Positions 11,007 to 22,862 of a DNA stretch of 64,000 nt are shown piece by piece. Location: positions 4,795,022 to 4,859,021 of the forward strand of contig NW_006917091.1 of the NCBI RefSeq assembly GCF_000516985.1, given 5' to 3'. The notes beneath the pieces are model-generated. The model did no database searches. It had not been told where the DNA came from and worked only from the letters and a program-made list of their open reading frames with translations. A program made the translations under genes and the position numbers. This stretch comes from Pestalotiopsis fici W106-1 (lineage: Eukaryota > Ascomycota > Sordariomycetes > Amphisphaeriales > Sporocadaceae). Each line of letters begins with the position of its first letter. Within the stretch, counting starts at the first letter, position 1.

Positions 11007-12826
11007 GTTGTCCATCCATGGACCCAACGGGCAAGACGGGGGGGAAACAAGTCATGGTGTGTACCAGGATGATATTGGCATGTCGGGAGGTAGGTCTGGT
11101 AGATGATGCATTTGCCAACTGTGCCGACTGCAGCTGCTTTCGTACCTACCTACTGACCGTACAGATTACAGTCTGTACACGCACTCCGGCAACACCGTGT
11201 GGCAGATCATTACGGGCTACTGTACATTATGTATGTGATTCCTTTGAATACCCTCTTAATACCCGACTGACTTGACTAGAGCTCTCTACCTCCACTACCT
11301 ATGTAGTAAGTAGTTAAGGGAAAGTGTGCACCAAGGATTCTACATTAGTAGCAACGCTTGTACTGCATCTCTGCGTGGTCTGATCAATCAACGATGCAAG
11401 GAGAACGAACCTTGGACACGGACGAGACCAGCAACAGAAATGATGACAACAATAAAAACAACAACAACATCGAGGGAGGGAAAAACACACAATTAAGGCA
11501 TAAACAAGGTGGAACATGATAGAAGAAAAAAATTCAACCGAAAAAAAGGAAGATAGAGAGAACATCAATAAGCACCAAGGACATTGCGTTTTGAAACCCA
11601 AGAGCGGGAACAAGAGCACACTGAACCTTCCCCGGCCCAAGCACCCACGTATGTGCGAGCAAAATCCATGGGTGTCACCCCGGCACTCGCAGAGCGCTCA
11701 GGGTGATAGGTACAGATCAGCAGCTCTGCAGTTCCAACTGTGTGTGCTGCCACTCAGGATGCATTGTCTTCTAGTTGGTTAGCGCCTCCATCCCAACTTG
11801 CACACCTTGACCCTGCCCACATAGGTTACCTACCAAAAGCCTACCTACATGGACACTAACAACTTTGGTTGGTATACTTTGTGTAGGCAGTTGAGGTAGG
11901 TAGGTGAAGAAGTCTGGTAACCCCAAGACCTCCCGTCTTCCTCTCACTGTGCTTAGACTTTTTATTTCATGGTTTTTACCTTTGACCGACCCCGCGGTTC
12001 AAACACTCAATTCCATTCGAGAAGAAGAAAAAGAAAAGAAAAGAAAAGCCAACTTCACCCGGGGCGCTTGTCATCACAAGTCAGCCGGCAACTGTCTGTC
12101 TTATCGTGTGTTCCGTTTGGTTGTCCTACTCGTCCCAAATTCACCCACCGTACCAAACCCCAGCTCCTACCTACCCACGGTACCTCGCCTACCTGTCTGT
12201 CCACCACCTTACTACCTGCCTACCTAAAAACCCCGAAGAGAGCCTATCGACTTTCTCTCCCACCACGCGCCAGGTCAGTCTGCACTGGCCCACGCCTACT
12301 GCTTGCACTTTTGCATTCGCGCTGTGTCTGTGCCTCTGTTTTGTGTTCACGGTGTCATTTTCTCCTGTCGCTTGGAGTGCTTGATGTGTGCATGACTGCC
12401 GCGCCATAGACTCCAGCTCCTTTCCGACCGATTCGATCCCTCGACGCAACCGGAAGCCCGAGCTGTCTGATCGGACCACCCAAACGACCGCTGGCTTGCA
12501 ACTTGTGAGCCCGTGATCTGGTCGGTCCTTGAACATCGACCCTGGACTTCTGCCGCGTCAACGACAGTCATGTCTCGGGTCCTTGCAATCTTCTAGCTCT
12601 GGCTCACTGCCAGATTCTCTGGCCTCGCATGACCCTTCGGGTCATTGCCCGGCTTCGACATCGAAATTCACCTCCACTATTTTTTGTCAAACACCATCCC
12701 GGAATCCGAATCCCTCGACGCGTTTGCCCTTGAGCCCGCTGGGCCCCCCATCGCAGCGCATAGGCCAGTCAAGCCTCCTTCAATGTAACCGCTGGAGCAG
12801 AGTGCTGCTACCATAACTCTGCCGCC

Positions 12827-15800
12827 ATGGAACAACCACAGGACCCGGAGAGATTGGCACCGCCAACTGTGAGCTCGCTACGGGCTCAGGCTGCCGGCAG
12901 TGCCATGGAAAGAACAATGACCGAAAACATCAGGGAGGAGCGCGAAGACCTCCGGGAGGCTGCCGAGCAGACCCTCAACGTAATTGTAGATCTAAACCTG
13001 GACGAAACCATACGTTGGGTCAGTCCTTCCTGGGTCGATGTTATTGGTTCAAAAACAGAAGACGTTCAGGGAAAGCCCATCACAGACGTTATTGTCAGCG
13101 ACAAGGCAGCTTTCGGCGATGCTATTATCTCCATGAAGAAGGATGATTCGAGGAGTCACAGAATTCGTTTTACTGTTTGCACTGGTCCTTTTTCCAAGCT
13201 TCGGCCCATCGAAACTATTCAGGATGCTGGCTCCGAATCGGACAATGAGCCTACCACTCTGGATCTTGAGGCACAGGGTATCATGATATATGACCGGACC
13301 GATGGAAGCGAAAGCCACGTGAGTTATTGCAAGCTGCATTGTAGAGAATACTGACTAATAAACGGAATAAGACCATGTGGATGATCCGTCCATGGATCCC
13401 ACCGCGAGAGATCCAAATCGACCTACCCCCTTTGATTGTCGATTCCCTCGGATCAGGCGCCGAGGTCCTCGCCAGCTATCTGACCCAGTTGGCAGAGGCT
13501 GGTAACGACGACCCAGCCAGTCATCCTCCTCCTCTGCCGGTACTCTGTCGCATATGTGAACGACAAATTCCACCGTGGTGGTTCGAAAAGCACACCGATT
13601 TGTGCCTGCAAGAGCACCGCGCAGAGATGGATGTCCAGATGGCCCAAGAGAACATAACGGAGCATCGCCATGCCATCGTGAAAGTCCTTGATGCTCTCGA
13701 AGCTCGAAAGAGCCGGCCGTTGACTGGGGAGATGCTCACGTCACCTATGGCTGAGTATAAAGGATTGTCTATCGGACCCACGTCGAGCAGCTCGTCCCCA
13801 GGGACCGCTTCACCATCTGCAGGTTCCAGAGACCGATCGACTGGGTTTGGTCACGCACGTTCAAGGTCCTTTGCTGTTCGTCGTCCCCAAGCTCGCATTG
13901 TTGAACTTCTCTTGGATCTGCTTGATACCGCCGCCGAGATTAGCCCTCCAGCAATCAAAGAAACATCGACTGGCGAATTCCGGACCCAATCACCCCAATC
14001 TGAGTCGCGCATCTCCCAAGTCCTTCAGTGGCACTCTCCAGGCTCGAATACACTGGAACAGGAGCATGGTTTGGCTTTATTGTGCGATGATACGGAAAAG
14101 GTTGCAAAAGAAAAGGTTGAAGCCGTTTTCCGTTACCGCCGAATTCTGGAGTATTCGGAGAGGATTAGAATCGAGTTCGCCGTAATTGTCCAGGACTGTA
14201 TCGACGAAGCACTGCGCAAAGCGGCTCGTATCGCCGCAGGACGCCTCAGCGACTCGACTGAAGATGAGGAAGAGCAGCAGCTAGAAGCTAACACGAGTGA
14301 GAGCATCATGGGAACGGCTCCAGAGGATGCCGTCTTCCCTGGATCTTTCGACGGGCCATCCTCACTAGCAATGGCACTGCAAAATGTCAAGCTCGGCGAT
14401 ACGCCTGAGAGGAGGCGGCCATCCTCGGCCATCGGATCTGCTCGATCTAGCAGTCCTCGCGAGTGCCCCACGCCAAGATCACATCGTGGCGCGCTCAGTA
14501 TCTCCGGCCAGACGCGCGAGTCCCGTCGAGAATCAATCATGTTCGAGAGTGATGCTGGTGACAGCGATGGGAGTGTCAGATCTTCTTCGGTCACATCTCG
14601 GCAGGCTCCTCGGACAGAGTCACCAATTTCTGAATTCGGCGGTGTACGTCGAGCCACCAGTTCGAGACGGCACCAAAGGCGTAGTCTGATCCTCCCGGGA
14701 GCTTCGTCACCACATCGGCAAGAATCACCAAACCGAGTGGCACAACCGTCATCCCCGTTGCGCATACACAAGCCAAGGAATCTCCTTTACTCCAATGATG
14801 CCGTTGTTTCCCCTGAATCATCACCCATGCTACCATACAGTGATTTCAGTTCACCAATCGCCGTACCCCATCATCGCAGACAGTCCTCGGTGGCATTCCC
14901 AGAATTCACCAACAGACCACCCCCATCGCCCCGAATGCACGCCGTTAACGCTCCGCAAATGGCACGCGCTGTTCCACCATCTATCAAGGACTTTGAGATT
15001 ATCAAGCCGATCAGCAAAGGTGCATTCGGAAGCGTTTATCTCTCAAAGAAAAAGACCACACAAGAATATTTCGCCATCAAAGTACTCAAAAAGGCAGACA
15101 TGGTTGCCAAGAATCAGATTACCAACGTCAAGGCTGAGCGGGCTATTATGATGTGGCAAGGCGAAAGCGACTTTGTCGCAAAACTCTACTGGACATTCTC
15201 CAGCAAGGATTATCTCTACTTGGTAATGGAGTACCTCAATGGTGGTGACTGTGCTTCTCTCATCAAAGTTCTCGGCGGCCTGCCCGAGGAATGGGTCAAG
15301 AAGTACCTAGCAGAAGTCATCCTCGGTGTTGAACACCTCCACAGTCGTGGAATCATCCACAGGGATCTCAAACCGGATAACCTTCTGATCGATCAGAAAG
15401 GCCATTTGAAGTTGACAGATTTTGGTCTGTCTAGAATGGGTCTAATAGGACGACAAAAGCGGGCATTAAATAGCATCAACTCGGAGCAAACACCTGATCT
15501 ATTAAAGTCGGGCCCGTTTGTCCGATCGACCTCAATGGTGTCATCCAGATCTACTTCTCTTGATCTGCATGGCGGAAACAATTCTCCCGGTGGTACTCCT
15601 CAAATGACACCGTCCGATGGCGGCGCTGGCCTTCCCCAACCATCGTATTTCAGTCTGTCCGCGATCCACCAAGAGCCTCGTCGCATCTCGGGGCAGCGCA
15701 GCGACAGTGGTGGCAGCGAGACCTTGACACACATGATCAACAACTTTTCTCTTGGTGAGCTGCCACCAAGCCTGATTAAACAGTCGCAATCGAGTGTGCG

Positions 15801-18558
15801 ATCGCCACGCGACGATATGAGTGAAGCTGAAAGCGCTGCATCTCCGGATTTCCCAGCGCTCCAGCAGGTCAGTACTCACAACAGCGATGCTCATCGGAAT
15901 ACGCCGCCGCAGGCTAGCATGATGCCACCTGCAATGGCATTGTTCGATCCCGAGGATACGAATCGGCGATTTGTTGGCACGCCCGACTATCTTGCTCCAG
16001 AAACGATCAGGGGTGAAAGGCAAGACGAAACGAGTGATTGGTGGTCTGTAGGATGTATCTTGTTCGAATTTCTATACGGCATACCGCCTTTTCACGCAAG
16101 TGAGGCCGAACTCGTGTTTGAGAACATTCTGGCCCGAAAGATCATGTGGCCAGACGACAACGAAATCAGCATATCAGATGAGGCCAAGGACCTTATAAAC
16201 AAATTGTTGTGTGTGGAAACGCAACAGCGACTCGGAGCAAATCGGGGAGACCAATTCGCGTCGGGTGGAGAGGAGATCAGAAGCCACCCATTCTTTGAGG
16301 GCATCAGCTGGGACAGCCTCCTGAAAGATGAGGCCCAGTTCATTCCGCAGCCAGAGAACCCGGAGGATACGGAATATTTTGACGCCCGGGGAGCAACTCT
16401 GCAAGCATTTACAGAGGAGATTGAAGATCAATCCACTCCTCCGTCCGCTTCTACACCGGACTATCCTGAACGACCACATGATGCCTTGTCGAGGGTCCGG
16501 TCTCAAGTGCATATCAATCAAATCAAGCGAGGTCTAATGCCCCTGCATATTCCACCACACATTCGTGATCTCAAAACCCGGAGGCTGAGCGAACCCGTTG
16601 CCTCAGATGACTTTGGTAACTTTGCCTTCAAGAACCTCACGGTGCTCGATAAAGCAAATAAAGACCTTGTGCAGCAGCTCAAGGCTCAAGCAGCTGCAGC
16701 ACAAAGTAGATCGGGAGTCAGTCCTGGGGGTATCAGTAACGTCACATCCCCGTCCCCTGCTGTGGAGGGTATCAGCCCTGTGCTCTCGACGCCAGTGCAG
16801 CGGACTTTGTCGAATGCCAAAGCATCCCAGCGGCCCGCTTCTCCGTCTGCTGGAAATCACACCAACTCATCACCGAATCGGGCCTCCCAGCCTTCATCCC
16901 CACTTCTTGTGTCCTTTATTGCTGGGCAAAGTGCCGAAAGTCGCCGGAAGCCGTCTAGTGCTTCATCAAGTCTATCTCAACAATCTAGCGCTTCCCTCCA
17001 GCCTGGTAGCTTCTTCGACGCGCCACGAGGACCGCCCAGTCTTCAGAAGTCGGTGACTTCTGCCGCAGCTTCCCCTATCAAAGGCCGTGGTGCTCCGCCC
17101 CCGCTCGCATTGTCACCACAGAAGACCATCGGGACGCCGAAGCAAAACACTGGTTCATCTACGAGATCCAGGTCGTTGACTGTTGGGTCGCAAGATGGCA
17201 GCCCTGTTGCACCCGACCTTCTATCGCATCGTAATCGGCGCAGTCAAGTTTTCGACATGTCTCCATCCTCCTCGGATAATGAAGGCGAGAAAGCTAACGC
17301 GCTATTGCGAGTTCAACGCCGCCGCCAAAGCTCGCGCCGTCTGTCTGCTATCAATCTCGATAGCCCAACGTTTCGCTCGTTGGATGTGCTCATCTGTGAG
17401 GATCATCCTGTTTCTCGCATGGTCATGGAGAAGTTGTTGGAGAAGCTTCGTTGTCGAACTATATCAGCTGCAAACGGCTCAGACGCAGTGCGTTACGCAA
17501 TGAGCGAGATCAAATTCGACATCATCTTCACGGAGTTCAAACTGCCAGAGGTCAATGGCACTGATCTTGCTCGAATGGTCCGAGAACTCAAGAATGTCAA
17601 TGCCCATACCCCTATTGTCGCCATCACGGCATATTTGAAAGAGCTACAGGCCCCGCACTACTTTGACTCCTTGATTGAAAAGCCAATCAGCTCTTCCAAG
17701 CTGACTGAAGTACTGTCAAACCTGTGCCAGTGGAAACCTCCCTCACCGACCCAGAACAACTTATCACCCCTTGCACAGCCGATTCCATTAGCACCATCCA
17801 GTTTGCGGCACGAAGGGGCACGCCTCGAAGACAGCCCGACATCTTCTTCGTCCATGTTTGCACACCGATTAGGAAGCAGCAGCTTTAGAGGATCTAGTAG
17901 AGAGGACTCCATCAGTTCCAGCGTTTTTGGTGATTCAGAATCAGTCACTACCGATGAGGTGCCCGTTGTGATTAGTCGTAAAGCAACTGGCGATTGGGAT
18001 GAGCTCGGCATCAGTCAAGAGGAAGTCCTTCTTGGAGCAGAAGGGTCACCACAACTGCCGGCACATATGATGAAACAGCAATCAGCACCCGCTCAAATAG
18101 AACAGCCGAGGGTACCCATACCGCGACGTTCGCTGGAGAAGCTCAAGTCCAGACGCGAGAATTTGGAAAGACACCGCGGCGAGGGCAGCGATTCAGCTGA
18201 TGATGAGGACGAAGATTTAGGCGCTTCTCGGGAGCGAACTATACGGGCAAAACGGCCAAGCTCCAAGCTTGGAATTGAGATGATGAGAGCAAACAGTCAT
18301 GATAGTGTTGCTGTCACCTCTGAAAGCACCTCTGAACCGATTACGCAGGTCGTTACGCCCTCCAAGGATGGTGCGATTTCCCCGTTTAGTCGTGCAGCAT
18401 CGCCGCTGAAAGCTGCCCAGTCAACGCCCGAGGCCTCGCCCGCACAGTGTCAGGATAAAGGCAGTGATCCCGACGAGACACCCCGTCCCACTGGTGGAAC
18501 GATGAAGGAGCTTGAGGCGGACGAGCCCACACCGCGCCCAATCGTCAAAACTTCATAG
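12827..18558 (+). CDS. Rim15-type serine/threonine protein kinase (PAS, zinc finger, AGC kinase, receiver), 2 exons
   Basis: Exons 12827-13318 and 13372-18558 (53-bp intron, branch CTGACTAATAA) encode 1892 residues. Order: PAS-like domain (about 50-130); C-x2-C-x11-H-x3-C zinc finger (about 223-242); long Ser/Pro-rich linker; kinase domain from about 705. Kinase motifs are glycine loop S-K-G-A-F-G (first Gly is Ser), Lys734 in A-I-K, H-R-D with Asp829, D-F-G at 847, and G-T-P-D-Y-L-A-P-E from 1034. About 180 residues are inserted between DFG and APE, as in the Rim15/Cek1 family. A receiver domain spans about 1502-1610, with the acidic pair E-D and Lys1601, but Glu1552 stands where the phosphoacceptor Asp is expected. 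In yeast Rim15 acts downstream of TORC1, PKA and Pho85, driving quiescence and stress programmes partly through endosulfines. The same role is inferred here. The Ser/Pro-rich flanks hold many S/T-P sites. Confidence 0.93.
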
Positions 18559-20814
18559 TCTGGGGGGCCAGACGAGATGTTTAGAATGAAACGAAATTTT
18601 CCAGCACAGCGGACGAGCTGTCCACATTTCACATTACGACATTGGATTGTCGTACATCCCGTCTTTTGTTCTCTTTTGTCTTCAGCGCGGCGTACAGGAT
18701 CTGTCTTTGCAGAACGACTTCAACCATTTCGTTTTCCTTTTTCTTTCTTTTCAATGCTTTGTGCAATGTGGTGGAATTCAGGATTGTGCAGTATGAAGAG
18801 ACTATTCCAAATGGATTATGCTGTGGGAGTAGGCAACTGATTGACTGCCAACATCCCTTGAACGATGTCGCTCCCGCTGGTCCTGAGCCATCAGGCTCAA
18901 CTATCCAGGAGCTGCAGTACTCTGCAAGCAAGTCAGCTTCGTTCCTTTGAATCGAGAGAATGTATCCATAAATTTGATTTGCGATTCTAAGCAGGACGCA
19001 ATGCCTACTTTGGGGGGGAAGGAATCGAGAATTGTTGCCTGTGGGTTAGGAGCACCCGGCCTCAACGGGAATCCATCCAATGCATCTTGATGGGATGTAA
19101 CGCCTTGCATACGCAAAGAATAACGACAAGCAGAGATATCAAAAAATAAGAAAAAGATAGCAGATTGAAGAAGACATGTGTAACGCGTTATGAGTGAAAA
19201 CTGCAAACCAGAGCTGATGATATATACCGAGCAGCCAGCGCTGGTGACGGGAGCTGAGCTACTTTCCATGGGTTTGACACTTCCGCGCATATCGTTTGCA
19301 ATCATGGCTGAATAGCTGGCTGGTCGAACTTGACTACCTGAGTAGTTGTATCTGGAAAGAGCTTCCTTTTATTTTCTTCTACACTTTTCGGTAATGAATC
19401 ATTTTTCTTGCAAATGCACCGGTATCACCCTAGTAATTGGCGAGTATTTTCGCGTGGGGTTGCGCCCAGCTAAAATGCATTACTCAAATATACTCAGTCG
19501 CCCATGAAGCTCAAAGATCTGTTGTATCAGATGCATCCATGGCGGAAGAACTCGGGCCAGTCACAAGTAGCCCTCTTCTCCAAAGGCGGGGGGCCACATG
19601 GGACCAGACATAAGCGACGCCATTTCCATGAATTTCCACCCCCAGTCTTGGCTTACAATGGGCCATCATATCAGTCTACCAATTCGGTATCGAAAACGGG
19701 CAGCCAGACAGGCCAAAGCCATGCGCCAACGCAAGTAGACAGAAACCCCTGTAAGATGCAGCATGGTAGTTTGTCGATCCGATTTCATGTGATTTTGTAG
19801 CCGAGAACCAGGTCAGGCCTATATCTGCAGCTTACTGGCTGGCTACTACGGACGGCGATCAATGGTATTTATGTACATGGTAGGTAGCTCACACCAAATC
19901 TCCAACTTTACAAGAGCATTATAGAATCCCGATATAAGTGGTCCGTCATAGGAAGATGTCGATGTTCTTCGTAATTGGAGACACATGGTGCTTCGGGATG
20001 GTTCGTGAGTGGGATGTGGGAGAGTGTGCATCACAAAAGTCTCTTTCTCCAAGCTAGGTAGGTAGGTAGGAGGACACCCAACTGAACGAACCGGTGCTAC
20101 CTACAACCAACTCTACAAGAGTGGCGCATGTTGTGCAACCGTGACGAACAGAAACCGAATACGGACGACCATGGGCCATAGTTCCGGCGGCATTGTGATG
20201 GTTTGTAGCGTTCAGACTTTCCCAGCTCCCCCTTCTTCACCCCACGCGAGACTTTGTGAGGTAATGCAGTGCGGGACCCCCCACGATTGTAAAAGGTGTC
20301 ATGTAACAAACCTACCTTACCTAGGTATTCATGGTAAGGTTGGCAGGTCATGAACATGGGAACTACATCAGTACACTTCTTTTTTTCCCGTGGCTTAGTA
20401 CTGTCTCAACAGAGGACGTTGGGCCACGGAAGGGCTTTAAAGACAGTAAAGAGCAATGTCAAATGGTCATGTGTCTCTAGAAAAAATGTCAAGCTCGTGA
20501 TGTCTCGTCCTGGTATTCGATCTTTGTCTTGCAGGGCGACCATGTCTCTTTCATGTCCTCGTCCACTGGTCTAGTTTAGGTGCTCACTCGTTTTATGGCG
20601 CGTTGCTGCCGGATATAAATACTGAATTGGATCAGCTCTGTTTGAGAAGCCTTGAGGCGTTGTAAGGTTCTAGGAAGCAATAAGAAGACGAGCACCTACA
20701 GCCAATGGGGGCTGTCAATGTGCCTTTTCACAAATGACCAAGGCGATTTAGCATGGGTAAGTAGAGGTGTTGACCTGGTTCATGCCGTCCACGCTCTTGC
20801 CATGCACTACTCAC

Positions 20815-20826
20815 GGGGGGGGGGGG
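20815..20826. repeat. Homopolymer run of 12 G
   Basis: Single-base tract in intergenic DNA; its exact length may be uncertain in the assembly. Confidence 0.85.
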
Positions 20827-21109
20827 CCCTCAATCATGCACAATGTACTATGGGAATATCAAAGGCAGTAAGTGATATTGTGTAGGGAATTGGTCAACGA
20901 AGCTGTCCGTCGCCTTTCTTCTTTCCAACGCCTCTTTGATGCTTCGTCCCCTGACACGCATATGTATCCCATATACGTAGTTGGTTAGTATGTTGGCGCA
21001 AAGCATCGCAGCGGATTATACAGGTCGAGACAGGTCTTGTCCAGATGATATATCGTCATGACTATATCATACCTATATACGCATACATTCAGAGACGATC
21101 CAGCCCAGC

Positions 21110-21150
21110 AACAACAACGACGACGACGACGACAACAACAACGACAACGA
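21110..21150. repeat. Mixed (CAA)/(CGA) trinucleotide repeat
   Basis: Successive CAA and CGA units in intergenic DNA; no coding frame of interest crosses it. Confidence 0.8.
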
Positions 21151-21907
21151 CAGGGGCGGCGACGGCAGCGGGAACAATGAGAAACGAACAGACTAAGAAT
21201 TAATTCCGCGGCTACGCGACGCGAAATCATGAAGCCGATTCGGGCATTACCGCCGGCGCATCAGATCCACTGCTCGGATAGTTGCGTCTGCTCAACAGGA
21301 CCCTTTGCCGTCGACGGACGGACAGAGTAACCGACACCCGAGAGTAATCTAGCTAAGGCATGCGTCTGGTTAATTTGCATAGGTAAATTTTCTTTTCTCT
21401 CCTCCTTCCCCCAACCATCATGCCCGGGATGTCCATCTCTCCTACCTCCCAAACTTCTTCGACTATGCTCATCTTGCTCCGCGATCCACGTTACTAGTAT
21501 AAGTAGGGCCAAGTGTGTAGAAGTTTGATCCATTTCGTCAAAGACTGTGCATCAGGGTCCAAAAACTAGGCAGAAGGAAAAAGGTCTCGTGTAAAGAGAT
21601 CGAGGATATCTACTTCATTCCCAAGGTTCAAGACCGTGGCTGGGGCGGACACTAATGGGCTATTACCAATACCTATGCATACCGAAGTAGATTTAAGCCT
21701 TTTCTTTGCTCTCCGCCTACGCAGTACATAGGCTATCTGTCACTGTGACGAAGCCATCCATGGTCTTCAACACTAAGACTAGAACGCCGACAAAGACCCG
21801 ACTATGATATCAATGTCAAGGGTAACCAGACAAATTTAGAATGGGACTGATCGACTGAAGAGTATGAGAAGCCACCCACGCTTCTTCAAAACCAATAGTC
21901 ATGGCTG

Positions 21908-21931
21908 CTCTCTCTCTCTCTCGCTCTCTCT
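21908..21931. repeat. (CT)n microsatellite
   Basis: CT repeat with one CG interruption, in intergenic DNA upstream of the bHLH gene. Confidence 0.85.
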
Positions 21932-22862
21932 ATGTTCAGGTTTTGAAACCACTTTCAATGCGCTATAGTACAGCTTGACTGTGACTATCACCAATGTTTC
22001 TTATAAGGCGGACTCCATACTCCCGCCATATTCTCGCGATTCTAGCCGGCCTAAGAAGACCCCCGAGACGCAATCCCAAGCCCTCGGTCCACTCCCTTGG
22101 AATTAGCTGTTCGTCCACTCGCGTTGCTTGGGTATCGCAAGCATTAGCGGTCTCTACAGGGGACAGGGTTTACGACTTAGCGGACTCATCAGGCCCCAGT
22201 CTAGCGCCGAGACCATCATCTGGTCACTGCAAACCCTGACACAGCCCAAAATTGTACGTACTGTGTAGCGTTAGCAGGCCTGAGGTCACGTCCCCCCTCC
22301 CCTCTCCGCAACGTTTTTGCCCGCCCAGCAGCGAAAAGAGGACGACGTTGGCACAATTTTTTTTTCTTCTTATTCGCTCGAATTTAACCCTCTCCCGCCG
22401 TCCGGTTGCGCTTCACAATGGCTGAGCGGTCCAGCCAATGAATAGTCCCTCTATTCACCTGTGACCACCTACGTGCTCCTTCTTATCTTCCTACTCTTAC
22501 TATAACTTCAACATTGACTCTCGAGACGAGCTTTTCTACTCGCCCGATCCTGCATTTAGCCAACAAGGCTTGCGTTGCCCAAGACTGATCGTTCCTCGAG
22601 TGGCTCTGCTTGCCCACCCTCTCTCGTTCAAGGCTGAGGAGTCTGCCCCTCACCCTTTCAAGCAACACCCGCTCCGTGAACCGAGTTTCTTGCGACAAGA
22701 TATTCTGTCGTATTCATTGCACAGACAAAGTTGCGACCACGGCTGTATCATTTGCGATCTTATCAACTACACGCGAAGCAGAGGACCAGGCTTGGAGAAC
22801 TTACTGCAACGTGCTCATGACGTTGGTAAACTCTGGGCGTTGATCAGGGAAAAGCAAGAGTA

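Larger units (their letters stand above)
8123..12826. other. 4.7-kb intergenic region, long upstream region of the Rim15-type gene
   Basis: No gene was recognised. Open frames (for example 9813-10256 and 10303-10689) have no identifiable similarity and no spliceable extension I could find. The right part (about 11900-12826) is pyrimidine-rich with several short upstream ATG frames and is probably promoter and long 5' leader of the kinase gene. It contains GTAGGTAGG/CCTACC-type short repeats, which recur through other intergenic regions of this window. A (GAA)n tract lies at 8756-8786 and a (TC)n tract at 10981-11006. Confidence 0.5.
18559..22862. other. 4.3-kb intergenic region between the kinase and NUC-1 genes
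   Basis: No gene, tRNA or repeat family was recognised. The region contains simple repeats: a run of 12 G (20815-20826), a mixed CAA/CGA trinucleotide tract (about 21110-21150) and a (CT)n tract (21908-21931), plus several CCTACCTA/GTAGGTAGG clusters near 20055 and 20310. The last 500 bp, with CT-rich stretches, is the likely promoter and leader of the bHLH gene. Open frames up to about 100 codons (for example 19504-19800) look random. Confidence 0.5.
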
